Assembly: GCF_032405125.1 (NCBI RefSeq)
Contig: NC_091078.1
Span: 30,405,001-30,469,000, forward strand
Length of the DNA stretch: 64,000 bases
Source of the DNA: Capricornis sumatraensis
Taxonomy: Eukaryota > Chordata > Mammalia > Artiodactyla > Bovidae
Reading direction: 5' to 3'
Both the position numbers and the translations under genes were made by a program. The notes beneath the pieces were generated by a model. The model saw nothing but the letters and a program-made list of their open reading frames with translations, made no database searches and had not been told where the DNA came from. This document shows, in pieces, positions 1 through 11,238 of this stretch. Every line of letters starts with the position of its first letter. The first letter of the stretch is position 1.

Positions 1-1010
1 CAGCTTGTGTTTCTTCCAGTCCAGTGTTTCTCATGATGTACTCTGCATATAAGTTAAATAAGCAGGGTGACAATATACAGCCTTGATGTACTCCTTTTCC
101 TATTTGGAAGCAGTCTGTTGTTCCATGTCCAGTTCTAACTGTTGCTTCCTGACCTGCATACACATTTCTCAAGAGGCAGGTCAGGTGGTCTGGTATTCCC
201 ATCTCCTTCAGAATTTTCCACAGTTTATTGTGATCCACACAGTCAAAGGCTTTGGCATAGTCAATAAAGCAGAAATAGATGTTTTTCTGGAACTCTCTTG
301 CTTTTTCCATGATCCAGAGGATGTTGGCGATTAGATCTCTGGTTCCTCTGCCTTTTCTAAAACCAGCTTGAACATCACGAAGTTCACGGTTCACATATTG
401 TTGAAGCCTGGCTTGGAGAATTTTGAGCATTTCTTTACTAGCGGTGTGAGATGAGTGTAATTGTGCAGTAGTTTGAGCATTCTTTGGCATTGCCTTTCTT
501 TGGGATTAGAATGAAAACTGACCTTTTGCAGTCCTGTGTCCACTGCTGAGTTTTCCAAATTTGCTGGCATATTGAGTGCAGCACTTTGGTAGCATCATCT
601 TTCAGGATTTGAAATAGCTCAACTGGAATTCCATCACCTCCACTAGCTTTGTTCATAGTGATGCTTCCTAAGGCCCACTTGACTTCACATTCCAGGATGT
701 CTGGCTCTAGATGAGTGATCACACCATCGTGATTATCCGGGTCATGAAGATCTTTTTTTGTACAGTTCTTCCGTGTATTCTTGCCACCTCTTCTTAATAT
801 CTTCTGCTTCTGTTAGGTCCATACCATTTCTGTCCTTTATCGAGCCCATCTTTGCATGAAATGTTCCCTTGGTATCTCTAATTTTCTTTAAGAGATCTCT
901 AGTCTTTCCCATTCTGTTGTTTTCCTCTATTTCTTTGCATTGATCACTGAAGAAGGCTCTCTTATCTCGTCTTGCTATTCTTTGGAACTCTGCATTCAGA
1001 TGCTTAAAAT
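1..1010 (-). mobile_element. BovB LINE fragment, antisense
   Basis: Reading the minus strand gives BovB (RTE clade) ORF sequence from the linker after the endonuclease into the reverse transcriptase. The reading frame at 722-438 contains KASGGDGIPVELFQ and IPKKGNAKECSNY, both typical of BovB. The copy is cut by the window start inside the RT palm, and its other end is near 1010, so it lacks the BovB endonuclease and, inside this window, the 3' end. Frames are broken by several stops. Family assignment is firm; the right boundary is good to about 10 bases. Confidence 0.93.
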
Positions 1011-2194
1011 ATTATTTCTTTTTTCCAGAATGAATAGATCAAAATAATTGACTCTAAACTACCTTCCTGATGCAGTGAACCAGAGAAATGACCCTATAAT
1101 GATGCAAATGGAAAACAGAAGCTTTCTTACTCAATAGTAGGGCCCTCAATTTAGGATTGGACTTAAGTGACTTTCAGTAAATAATCCACAGTGTACATTG
1201 GCACAGAAGTGGTCAAAGAAAGCTAAGAAAGATATGAAATAAGTTAGGAAGAAACTAATTGAAAACTTACTGCAATCTGAAGAAAAACAAAAGTGACTCA
1301 AGCAAGACTCGAATGTTACTTGTGGAGTTTAGCTAACAGTGCTGCCAAAGCTCAAAGTAGAGAAATGTGTCCTTGGGGCTGACAACAAATTGAGATGAAA
1401 TCATCAGTGGAGGGAGGCAAAATTAGAAGACTCTTAGTGGGTGCCTTCAGAGGCAACAAAGAGAAAAATATTCCCTTCCCTTGGGAAGCCTGTCTAGCTG
1501 AGAGAGTGGGAAGTGTCCCTGACATAAACCCTGAGGCTGAGGTTTGGGGAGAGTTGGAGACAGGATGAGATACAAAACAAGACCAGAGATCAGGAGGCCT
1601 AGACTTGGGATTGCCTCCATTCTCAGGCAGAAGCAAGTAGGGGGAAATGTTCACAATTCCAAAGCACTGAGGGGAAACTAGAGAAGGCCAAGAGAACAGA
1701 GGCTCTTAGTACTTGTTGGGGCGGGGACAATAACTGATAGGAGGCAAGGTCTCCTGGCAGGATTTAAAATCTGTGGCTGTAAATTGACTTCACGTTTCTG
1801 GCATTTATACAAACCATGAAAGGTCTTTCTTAATTTTATGGAGCCCTTTGGTGGGACTGATGTCCAGTAATTCAGTTTCCGTCTATTTATCTGTATGCAA
1901 TACATTGTTTCCTGTAGTGAAGGCACCATTGGATTTTCAGACAGCACAGAAAAATCACACTTTTCAACTGCAAATGTAATACTTTTTTTTTTTTAACAAC
2001 TGTCAAAAATCCATTATTGGAAAATCAATTCTACACCCAATTTCCAGCAACAGATTAGAGATACCCAGCGAGTGACTTTCAGGGCACTGTGGAGTGTGTT
2101 TTCTTATTTTTGGCATTCTTCCAGAATCTTTATTGAATATCCCTTTTTTTCCCCTCTCATCCAAAACCATCTAGTTGAGAGTCACACTGCCAAC
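1011..2194. other. Intergenic stretch, no feature recognised
   Basis: About 1.2 kb between two BovB copies. I see no recognisable interspersed repeat, no splice-bounded open frame and no RNA gene. A T-rich run lies at 1982-1995. The short open frames here have no family resemblance and are treated as chance. Confidence 0.5.
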
Positions 2195-2392
2195 ACTGCA
2201 CTGAAAGATGAACTCCCCAGATCAGTAGGTGCCCAATATGCTGCTGAAGATCAGTAGAGAAATAACTCCAGAAACAATGAAGAGATGGAGCCAAAGCAAA
2301 AACAGCACACAGCTGTGGATGTGACTGATTGTGGAAGCAAGATCTGATGCTGTAAAGAGCAATATTGCATAGGAAGCTGGAATGTTAGGTTC

Positions 2393-2845
2393 ATGAATCA
2401 AGGCAAATTGGAAGTGGTCAAACAGGAGATGGTAAGAGTGAACATTGACATTTTAGGAATCAGTGAACTTAAATGGACTGAAATGGGTGAATATAACTCA
2501 GATGACCGTTATATCTATTACTGTGGGCAAGAATCCCTTAGAAGAAATGGAATAGCCATCATAGTCAACAAAAGCATCTGGAATGAAGTACTTGGATGCA
2601 ATCTAAAAAACAACAGAATGATCTTTGTTCGTTTTCAAGGCAAACCATTCAATATCACAACCAGTAATGCCCCCTATGCCCCAACCAGTAATGCTGAAGA
2701 AGCTGAAGTTGAATGGTTCTATGAAGACCTACAAGACCTTCTAGAACTAACACCCCAAAAAGATGTCCTTTTCTTTATAGAGGACTGGAATGCAAAAGTA
2801 GGAAGTCAAGAGATCCCTGGAGTAACAGGCAAATTTGGCCCTTGA
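2393..2845 (+). pseudogene. BovB APE-type endonuclease domain, decayed
   Basis: A 150-codon open frame holding the N-terminal part of the BovB apurinic-type endonuclease, which nicks target DNA to prime reverse transcription. Visible landmarks are NIDILGISELKWTEMGE near residue 18-34, YYCGQESLRRNG near residue 42-53, and DWNAKVGSQE near residue 129-138, which holds a catalytic-type Asp-Asn pair. The residue before DWN is Glu instead of the usual Gly. The segment NAPYAPTSNAEEAEV near residue 92-106 replaces the usual VIQVYAPTSNAEEAEV and looks like a local sequence duplication. The frame ends at a stop just after GKFGP; sequence of the same domain continues downstream in the same and other frames (for example 2947-3228). 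Clearly inactive. Confidence 0.85.
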
Positions 2846-3699
2846 GTACAGAATGAAGCAGGGCAAAGGCTAATAAGAGTTCTGCCAAGAGAATGCATTG
2901 GTCATAGAAACACCCTCTTCCAGCAGCACAAGAGAAGACTCTACACATGGACGTAACAGATGGTCAATACCAAAATCACATTGATTGTATTCTTTGCAGC
3001 CAAAAATGGAGAAGCTCTATACAGTCAGCAAAAACAAGACCAGGAGCTGCCTGTGGCTCTGATCATGAACTCCTTATTACCAAATTCAGACTTAAATTGA
3101 AGAAAGTAAGGAAAACCACTAGACCATTCAGCTGTGACCTAAATCAAATCTCTAACGATTATACAGTGGAAGTGACAAATAGATTTAAGGGATTAGATCT
3201 GATAGATCTAATCTATCATAGTGCCTGAGGAACTGTGGAAAGAGGTTCATGGCATTGTACAGGAGGCTGTGATCATGATCATCCCCAAGAAAAAGAACTG
3301 CAAAAAGGCAAAATGGTTGTCTGAGGAGGGCTTTAAAAAGCTGTGAAAAGAAGAGAAGCGAAAGGCAAAGGAGAAAAGGAAAGATATATCTATTTGAATG
3401 CAGAGTTCCAAAGAATTGCAAGGTGCGATAAGAAAGCCTTCCTCACTGATGAAAGAAATAGAAGAAAACAATAGAATGGAAAAGACTAGAGATCTCTTCA
3501 AGAAAATTAGAGATACCAAGGGAACATTTCATGCAAAGACAGGCACAATAAAGGACAGAAATGGTATGGACCTAACAGAAGCAGAATACTAAGAAGAGGT
3601 GGTAAGAATACCCAGAAGAACTGTACAAAAAAGATCTTCATGACCCAGATAACCACAATGGTCTGATCACTCACCTAGAGCCAGACATCCTGGAATGCA

Positions 3700-4900
3700 A
3701 AGGTAAATGGGCCTTAGGGAGCATCACTAGGAACAAAGATAGTGGAGGTGATGGAATTCCAGTTCAGGTATTTCAAATCCTAAAAGAATAATTCTGTGAA
3801 AATACTGTACTCAGTATGCCAGAAAATTTGGAAAACTCAGCAGTGGCCATAGGACTGGAAAAGGTCAGTTTTCATTCCATCCCTAAGAAAGGCAATGCCA
3901 AAGAATACTCAGACTACCACACAGTTGCACTCATCTCACTCGCTAGCAAAGTAATGTTCAAAATTCTCCATTTCAGGCTTCAATGGTACGTGAACCGTGA
4001 GCTTCCAGGTGTTCAAGCTGGATTTAGAAAAGGCAGAGGAACCAGAGATCAAATTGCCAGCATCCTTTAGACCATTGAAAAAGCAAGAGAGTTCCAGAAA
4101 AACATCTATTTCTGCTTCATTGACTATGCCAAAGCCTTTGTCTGTGTGGACCACAATAAACTGTGGAACATTCTTCAAGAGATGGGAATACCAGACCACC
4201 TGACTGGCCTCCTGAGAAATCTGTAGTCAGGTCAGGAAGCAACAGTTAGTAGTGGACATTGAACAGTAGATTGGTTCTGCATCGGGAAAGGAGTACATCA
4301 AGGCTGTATATTGTCACGGTGCTTATTTAACTTATATGCAGAGTACATCATGAGAAATGCCGGGCTGGATGAAGCACAAGCTGGAATCAAGATTGTTGGG
4401 AGAAATATCAATGACCTCAGATATGCAGATGACACCACCTTTATGACAGAAGGAAAATAAGAATTAGAGCCTCTTGATGAAAGTGAAAGCAGAGAGTGAA
4501 AAAGTTGGCTTAAAGTCAACATCCAGAAAACTAAGATCATGGCATCTGGTCCCATCACTTGATGGCAGATAGATGGGGAAACAGTGGAAACAGTGACAGA
4601 CTTTATTTTGAGGGGCTCCAAAATCATTGCAGATGGTGACTGCAGCCGTGAAATTGAAAGACGCTTGCTCCTTGGAAGAAAGGTTATGCCCAATTTAGAC
4701 AGAATATTTAAAAGCAGAGATACTACTTTGCCAACAAACATCTGTCTAGTCAAAGCTATGGTTTCTCCAGTAGTCATGTATGGATGTGAGAGCTGGACTA
4801 TAAAGAAAGCTGAGCACTGAAGAATTGATGCTTTTGAACTGTGGTATTGGAGAAGACTCTTGAGAGTCCCTTGGACAGCCAAGAGATCCAAGCAGTGCAT
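3700..4900 (+). pseudogene. BovB reverse transcriptase region, decayed
   Basis: Conceptual translation in shifting frames gives BovB RT landmarks in order: IPKKGNAKEYSDY (about 3880), QAGFRKGRGTRDQIA (about 4010), an altered DYAKAF palm block (about 4120), a GKGVHQGC-like block (about 4290), NDLRYADDTT (about 4410) with the YADD catalytic motif still readable, and VVMYGCESWTIKKAEH (about 4770). Stops and frameshifts separate these blocks, including a stop in the LLRNL(stop)SG segment near 4224 and another just after the YADD block near 4458. It would have copied BovB RNA, and possibly Bov-A/Bov-tA RNA, at the nicked target. It is dead in this copy. Confidence 0.85.
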
Positions 4901-5350
4901 CCTAAAGGAAATCAGTCCTGAATATTCATTGGAAGGACTGATGTTGAAGCTGAAACTCAGTATTTTCGCCCCCTGATATGAATAGCTTGTTTGAAAGGAC
5001 CCTGATGCTGGGAAAGATGGAAGGTGGGAGGAGAAGGGGATGACAGAGGGTGAGATGGTTGGATGGCATCACCAACTCAATGGACATGAGTTTGAGTAGG
5101 CTCTGGGAGTTGGAGATGGACAGGGAGGCCTGGCGTGCTGCAGTCCATGGGGTCGCAGAGTTGGACATGACTGAGCAACTGAACTTACCTCTTGGAAAGA
5201 AGTATTTTTTGTCTTTTTAGTGTGAAACTGAATACCCTTTTCAGGGTTTTAAAGATCATGATTGAAAGATCATGATTTGCAGTTTCTTAATGATTAAGAT
5301 GTTCAGTGTCTCTTTGTGTGCTTATTTATTATCCATACTGTAAATCTGGA

Positions 5351-5400
5351 TAGTATCCTCCCTGTCCATCACCTCCATACTATCTTCCCTGTCTGTCACC
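5351..5400. repeat. Imperfect 27-bp tandem duplication
   Basis: Two neighbouring units of similar sequence, 5351-5373 and 5378-5400, each reading roughly TA(G/C)TATC(C/T)TCCCTGTC.(A/G)TCACC. They lie in the gap between the BovB 3' end and an old L1 3' end. A second small direct repeat, AAAGATCATGATT, occurs at 5251-5263 and 5265-5277. Neither is part of a repeat family I recognise, although the CCTGTCCATCACC part resembles antisense BovB 3' sequence. Confidence 0.6.
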
Positions 5401-5499
5401 AACTCCCACACCTCTAGGATAGAATTTCTTAAGTTTAAAAAAAAATAATAACAACATACCCTAATCTTGGCACTCTCAAATCTGTTAAAGAATGTGTAG

Positions 5500-6260
5500 C
5501 TGTGGGGACATTCATACATTTCTTGTGGCACTGCCCTTCTAGAAAATGGTTTAGTAGCTTTTTTGTGAATTTAAATTTATCCTTACCATATTACCCAGCA
5601 ATCTCACTCATGGATATTTACCATAGAGAAATGAATTCTTACTTTCATAAAAACTTGTATAAAAGTTGTATAAAAATATTTAGGCAGCACTGTTTATGAT
5701 CGTCCCAACCTAGAAACAACCCACACTTTCTTCAATAGGTAGGTGTCTAAACAAAGTATTTAAATTAATACAATGGAATATTACTCAGCATCAAGCAGAA
5801 GCAAACTATTGACATATATAACAACATGGATAAACTTCACATGGATTACGCTAGGTGAACAAAGCTGATCTCAAAAAATTACATACTGTGTGATTGATTT
5901 TTATGATATTCTGGAACAGGCAAAGCTATAGTGACAGAAAACAAATCAGTGGCTGCTGGGGTCACAAGGTCAGGGAAAGGTATGATTGTAAGAAGCAGCA
6001 CAAGATAATTTGGAGAATAATGAAACTGTCTGTTCTTACTGTGAACATTGTTATAGGGTCAAGGCATGTGTTAAAGGGCTTCCCTGGTGGCTCAGATGGT
6101 AGAGAATCTTCCTGCAATGTGGGAAGGTTCAATCCCTGGATCAGGAAGATACCCTGGAGAAGGGAATGGCTACTCACTCCAATGTTAAAACTCATAGAAC
6201 TGTATACACCTCAAAAATAGGTGAATCTTAATGAATGTAAATTATAGATAAATAATATTG
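5500..6260 (+). mobile_element. Old L1 3' end/3' UTR, split by a SINE
   Basis: Sense L1 3' sequence: a decayed ORF2 end (the TACCCAGCAATCTCACTC-type segment near 5590), the CAATGGAATATTACTCAGC block near 5770, then the 3' UTR with a decayed AGTGGCTGCTGGGG segment near 5950 and a terminal AACTGTATACACCTCAAAAATAGGTGAATCTTA at 6197-6230. A SINE at 6076-6182 interrupts it. The divergence suggests an old mammalian L1M-type element. The region 6261-6544 that follows shows nothing recognisable. Confidence 0.75.
6076..6182 (+). mobile_element. Bov-tA SINE, 3'-truncated
   Basis: Starts with the tRNA-Glu-derived head GGGCTTCCCTGGTGGCTCAG, keeps a B-box-like GGTTCAATCCC, and runs into the first part of the Bov-A body. 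It is flanked by TGTTAAA at 6069-6075 and 6183-6189, which marks insertion into the L1 3' UTR. Confidence 0.88.
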
Positions 6261-6905
6261 ATGAAGTTTGTCTTTACCAAGTAAGTAGAAGTGGTCACCA
6301 CAGATTAGTTCCTTAATTGTAGGTATTTGCACATTATCTAGACCTAACAGTCTGACTTGTAATGCTGATTTAAGGCCTTCTAGAGGTAGAAACCAGATTC
6401 TGATCTTCTGTTGTTAGATTTTTCATGGATAGAGAACTTGAAAATTCTGAAAATTTTTATATTCACATTGAATATTTCTTATTAGAGAAACAATAAGAAT
6501 TCATCAATTTTGCCATGTATTTTATCATGGTAGAATAATTATTTGTTCCCCTAAAAAATTTTTATTTTATATTGGAGTATAGTTGATTACAGTGTTTGTT
6601 AGTTTCAGATGTACAGCAAAGTGATTTAGTTATGTGTATATAAATATCTATCCTTTTTCAGATTCTTTTCCCATAGAGGCTATTACTGAGTATTGAGTAG
6701 AGTTCCCTGAGCTATATAGACTGTTGATTATTTTATAAATAGTAGCGTGTATATGTTAATCACAAGCCTCCTAACTTATCCTTCCCCTTTTGGTAACTGT
6801 AAGGTTGTTATCTAAGTATGTTTCTGTTTTGTAATTAAGTTCATTTGTATTATATTTTTAGATTTCACATATAAATGATAGCATATGATATGTATCACAC
6901 AGATT

Positions 6906-8603
6906 GATTTGTGGATGTTGAAAAATCTTTCCATCCCTGGGGTAAATCCCACTTGTATGAACCTTTAATATATTATCGAATTTGGTTTGCTTGTATTTTG
7001 TTGAGGATTTTTGGGTCTATGTTCATCAGTGTTACTGCCTGTAATTTTCTTTTTTTGTGGTATCTTCACTTGGGTTTGATATCAGGGTGATTGTGGCCTC
7101 ATACAATAAACTTCGAAGTTTTCCTTCTGCTGCAGTTTTTTTGGAAGAGTTTCAGAAGGATAGGTGTTAACTTTTCTCTAAATGTTTGCTGGAATTTTCC
7201 TGTAGAGCTCTCTGGTTTTGGACTTTCATTTGTTGAGAATTTCTTAATCAAGGTTTCGATTTCAGTACTTGTGATTAGTCTGTTTATATTTTCTATTTCT
7301 TCCTGGTTCTGTCTTGGAAAATTGTACCTGTCTCAGAATGTATCTATTTCTTCTAGATTATCCATTTTATTGGTGTATAGTTGCTTGTAGAAGTCTCTTA
7401 TGACCCTTTGTTTCCATGTTATAACTTCTCCTTTTTCATTTCTAATTTTATTGATTTGAACACTTTTTTTTTTCCCCCCTTGGGGCTTCCCTGGTGGTTC
7501 AGATGGTAAAGATACCACCTGCAGTGCAGGAGACCCAAGTCTGCCTAAAAGTTTATCAATTGTGTTGATCTTTCCAAAAATAAAGATTTCAGTTTCTCTT
7601 TTCTTTGCATCTGTTTCATTTATTTCAGCTTTACTCTGTATTATGTCTTTCCCTCTACTAACTCTGGGTTTTGTTTGTGCTTTCTCTGGTTGCCTCAGTT
7701 GTAACTTTAGGTTGTTTATTTGGAATTTTTCTTGTTTTCTGAGGTAAAGTTGTACTGCCATAAACTTCCCTCTTAGGACTGTTTTTGCTGCATCCCATAG
7801 CTTTGGGACCATTGTGTTTTCATTGTTGTTTGTCTCTAGGTATTTTTTATTTCCTCAATGACTTCTTCAGTGATCCCTTGGTTTAGGGATGTATTATTTA
7901 GCCTCCATGTGTTTGTGATTTTGTGCAGTTTTTTTTTTTCTTGTAGTTGATTTCTAATGTCATTGTGGAAGAGATCATTGGAAAAGATGCTTGCTAATAT
8001 TTCAGTTTTTTATTTCAGTATTTACTGAGGCTTGCTTTATGGTCCAGCATGTGATCTATCCTTGAGAATGTTCATTTGCACTTGGAAAGAATGTGTATTC
8101 TGCTTTTGGATGCCGTGCTCTATAAATATTAAGTACATCTGGTCTATTAATTTTCTGTCTGGATAATCTGTCCATTGATATAAGTGGGGTGTTAAAGTCC
8201 TCCACTATTACTGTGTTGTCAATTTCCCCTTTTATGGCTATCAGCACTTGTGGTGCCCCTGTGTTGGGTGCATATGTATTTATAATTTTTATGCCTTCTT
8301 CTTGGATTGATCCCTTGATTATTATGGAGTATCCTTCTTTGTCTCTTATAACAGTATTTTAAAGTCTACTATGTGTGATGTGATTATTGCTACTCCAGGT
8401 TTCTTTTGACTTGCATTTGCATGGAATACCTTTTTCCCTTCTCCTTACTTTCAGTCTACACGTGTGCTCTGAAGTGGGTCTCTTGTAGACAGCATGTATA
8501 TGTCTTGTTTTTGTATCCATTCAGCCAGTGTATATCTTCTGGTTGGAGCATGTAATCCATTTACATTCAAGATAATTACTGATCTGAATGGTCTTGTTGC
8601 CAT
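6906..8603 (-). pseudogene. L1 ORF2 5' portion (endonuclease and start of RT), decayed
   Basis: On the minus strand ORF2 begins with the ATG at 8603-8601 (MATRP/MATKP-like start, changed here) and runs through APE-type endonuclease sequence such as the (D)SPLISMDR region near 8190. It reaches the RT-proximal linker with INKIRNEKGEVITWKQ near 7420 and a piece of RT near 7000. A Bov-tA fragment interrupts it at 7482-7540. It ends abruptly at 6906, where 3' UTR sequence begins. Non-functional. Confidence 0.75.
7482..7540 (+). mobile_element. Bov-tA SINE head fragment
   Basis: Only the tRNA-Glu-derived head is present: GGGCTTCCCTGGTGGTTCAG followed by a decayed A-to-B-box segment and GCAGTGCAGGAGACCCAAGT. 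It sits inside antisense L1 ORF2, which resumes at CTGCCTAAAAGTTTATCAAT. There is no Bov-A body. Confidence 0.85.
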
Positions 8604-8776
8604 TTTGTTAAATTTTTTTGATTTCTTTTTGTAGGTCTTTTTTCTTCCCCCTTCCTTTTGTTCTCTTCTCCTGTGATTTTATGACTCTCTTTAGTGTTGT
8701 GTTTGGGTTCATTTTTCATTTTTGCATGTGTATCTTACAGGTTTTTGAGTTGCAGTTAATACGTTTTCATTTGACA

Positions 8777-8840
8777 GTGTGTATGTATATGTGTGTGTGT
8801 GTATACATATATATACACACACACACTCACATACAAACAC
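8777..8840. repeat. GT/TA/AC composite microsatellite with hairpin
   Basis: A (GT)n run passes through (TA)n into (AC)n. The arms 8791-8804 and 8813-8826 are exact reverse complements of 14 bases with an 8-nt loop. A second GT-rich tract follows at about 8892-8920. It lies in the ORF1-ORF2 spacer of the antisense L1. Confidence 0.9.
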
Positions 8841-8936
8841 AAGATTGATTTAAGTTGCTGGTCTCTTTTTTTTTTTTTAATTTGGTGGCTTTTGTGTGTG
8901 TGTATGTATGTATGTGTTTGAAAAGTTTAATTATTT

Positions 8937-9097
8937 TATTTTAATATGAATTTATTTATTTTAATTGTAGGTTAATTACTTTACAATATTGTATTGGTTT
9001 TGCCATACATCAACATGAATCTGCCACAGGTATACACGTGTTCCCCATCCTGAACCCCCCTCTGCCCTCCCTCCCCGTACCATCCCTCTGGGTCTCT
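8937..9097 (-). mobile_element. Bovid-type L1 3' tail, short insertion
   Basis: Antisense copy of the last ~150 bases of the young bovid L1. It runs from the T/A-rich tail (TTTATTTATTTTAATTG) through ACTTTACAATATTGTATTGG, ACATCAACATGAATC and the C-rich CCTGAACCCCCC block. It is inserted in the inter-ORF/ORF1 part of the older L1, whose sequence resumes near TCTTAATTTAAAATTC. Confidence 0.88.
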
Positions 9098-9099
9098 TA

Positions 9100-10100
9100 A
9101 TTTAAAATTCATTCTCAATATCCAGAATTTGTGCTTTGCTCACTGGTTTTGATGTCATATTTGTGTGTGGATGATTTCCTACTTTTACTGCCAGTGAGAT
9201 TTCCCATTTGTAATTTCTTGTTCCTAGTTGTGGCCTTTTCTTTTCCTCCTAGATATGTTATTTTAGCATTTGTTGTAAAGATGGTTTGGTGGTGGTGAAT
9301 TCTGTTAACTTTTGCTTGTCTGTAAATCTCTTGATTTCTGCATTGAATCTGAATGAGACCCTTGCTGGATAGAGTATTCTTGGTTATAAGTTTTTCCCTT
9401 TCATTACTTTAGATATATAATGGCACTCTGCTGGCCTGCAGAGTTTCTACTGTAAAATCAGTTTGATAATCTTGTGAGGATTTCCTTGTATGGTTTTTGT
9501 TGCTTTTCCCTTGTTGCTTTTCATATTTTCTCTTTGTCTTTAATTTTTTTATCAATTTGATTAATATGTTTCTCAGCATGTTCCTTCTTGGGTTTATCCT
9601 CTATGGGACTCACTGTGCTTTCTGGACCTGGGCGACTGTTTACTTACCCATGTTCGGAACTTGTCAGATATAATCTCTTCAAATATTTTCTCAGGTCCCT
9701 TCTCTTACCTCCTTCTGGAACCCATATAATGTGAATGTTTGTGCATTTAATGTTGTCCCGGGGGAGTTTTAAACTGTGTTCGTTTTTTTCTTTATTCTGT
9801 TGCACAGCAGTGATTTCCACTATCCTGTCTTCTTGCTCACTTATTGATTCTTCTGCCTCATTTATTCTGCTATTTATTTCTTCTAGTGTATTTTTCATTT
9901 CAATTATTACATTGTTTATCTCTGTTATTTGTTCTTTAGTTCTTTGAACTCTTTGTTCACCATTTTTTGTATCTTCTCAGCCTGTGTCTCTAAAAGAAAA
10001 AGATCTCTTTTCCTGAGATCTTGGATCATCTTCACTATCTTTCTCTGAATTATTTTTCATATAGATTGCCTAACTACACTTCACTTAGTTGTTCTTCTTG
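9100..10100 (-). pseudogene. L1 ORF1 relic
   Basis: Antisense to L1 ORF1, the RNA-binding chaperone of L1. The frame at 9898-9644 reads MKNTLEEINSRINEAEESISEQEDRIVEI, the coiled-coil to RRM boundary typical of ORF1p, followed by NIHIIWVPEGGKRR, which matches the usual IIGVPEGEE block. Frameshifts and stops occur on both sides. The N-terminal end is not sharp. Confidence 0.75.
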
Positions 10101-10164
10101 TTCCTTCATCTGGAACATATTCCTCTTCCATCTTTTTTTGTCTAACTTCCTTTCTTTGTGGTCC

Positions 10165-10320
10165 CTGAGCAACTTCACTTTCACTTTTCACTTTCATGCA
10201 TTGGAGAAGGAAATGGCAACCCACTCCAGTGTTCTTGCCTGGAGAATCCCAGGGACGGGGGAGCCTGGTGGGCTGCTGTCTATGGGGTGGCACAGAGTCG
10301 GACACAGTTGAAGCAACTTA
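10165..10320 (+). mobile_element. Bov-A2 SINE, second monomer with linker
   Basis: Begins inside the inter-monomer linker (GAGCAACTTCACTTTCACTT), then a Bov-A monomer TTGGAGAAGGAAATGGCAAC through the CAGAGTCGGACACAGTTGAAG end. It is inserted in the antisense L1 near its 5' UTR/ORF1 boundary. The first monomer is missing. Confidence 0.9.
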
Positions 10321-11017
10321 ACAGTTACAGGTTGCTGTGGGCTCAGGAAGGTTTTAAGCAGCCTATCTGCTGATGGATGAGGCTGTGTGCCTGCCCTTTT
10401 GGTTGTTTGGTCCGAGGCATTGGTTGTTTGGTCAGCAATAGAACCTATAGACTGTTGTATGGAGCAAGGTCTTGGCATCAAAATAGCAGCCTCCAGGACA
10501 GCTCACATCAGTGAATACATTCCAGTACCTCTGCCACCAGTGTCCCCTCTCCACAGTGAACCACCCCAAAGCTATCTCTCCAGGAGATCTTCCTTCAAGA
10601 CCAGCTGGTAGGTCTGGCCCAGACTCCTGTGAAGTTACTGCTTTTCCCCCTGGGTTCCAGTGTGCTTGTATGTGCTCTGCAGGAATAGAGTTCCTGTTTC
10701 CCTCAGTCTTGTGGAGTTCCTGCAATCAAGCCATGTTAGCCTTCAAAGCCAAATGCTCTGGGGTCCCCTCCTCCCCATGTCAGACCCCCAGACTAAGGAG
10801 CCTGAGATGGGGCCCAGTATTCTCACTCCTGTGGGAGAAACTTTGCAATATAATTATTTTTCAGTTTGTGGGTTGCCTACCTGGTAGATATGGGATTTGA
10901 TTGTATCATAAATGCTCCCCTTTTGCTGTCTTGTTGTGGCTTCGTCTTTGTCTTTGGAAGTAGAATATCTTTTTTGGTAAGTTCCAGACATTTTTGTTGA
11001 GGGTTATTCAGCAGTTG

Positions 11018-11238
11018 GGCTTCCCAGGTGGCTAGTGATAAAGAACCTACCTACCAGTGCAGGAGATGTAAGAGACATGTGTACAGTCCCTGGAACTGGG
11101 AGATCCCCGGAAGGAAGGCATGGAAAGCCACTCCAATATTCTTACCTGGAGAATTCCATGGACAGAGGAGCCTAGAGGGCTACAGTCCATAAGGTCGCAA
11201 AGAGTCATTCATGACTGAAGCAACTTAGTACACACACA
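11018..11238 (+). mobile_element. Bov-tA SINE, complete
   Basis: tRNA-Glu-like head GGGCTTCCCAGGTGGC, then the Bov-A body ending AAGAGTCATTCATGACTGAAG and AACTTAGTACACACACA. The flanks TTCAGCAGTT on the left and TTTAGCAGTT on the right are a slightly decayed target-site duplication inside the L1 5' UTR. Confidence 0.9.

Larger units (their letters stand above)
2195..5192 (+). mobile_element. BovB LINE, nearly complete ORF and 3' end
   Basis: About 3.0 kb of BovB in sense orientation: the end of the 5' region, the APE-like endonuclease (about 2390-3100), the linker (3100-3700), the reverse transcriptase (about 3700-4500), the C-terminal region with the VVMYGCESW motif (4770-4800), and the 3' end that ends in the CTGAGCAACTGAAC-type tail. 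It has many substitutions, stops and indels, so it cannot encode a working protein. Examples are the stop after EYSLEG-type sequence near 4910 and a disturbed RT palm near 4230-4460. Most of the extreme 5' region present in the copy at 62.4 kb is missing. I did not find a clear target-site duplication. Confidence 0.94.

Noticed and set aside
10511..10900. 129-codon frame in a GC-richer stretch
   Set aside because: It lies within the antisense L1 5' UTR, between two SINEs. There is no domain and no splice context.
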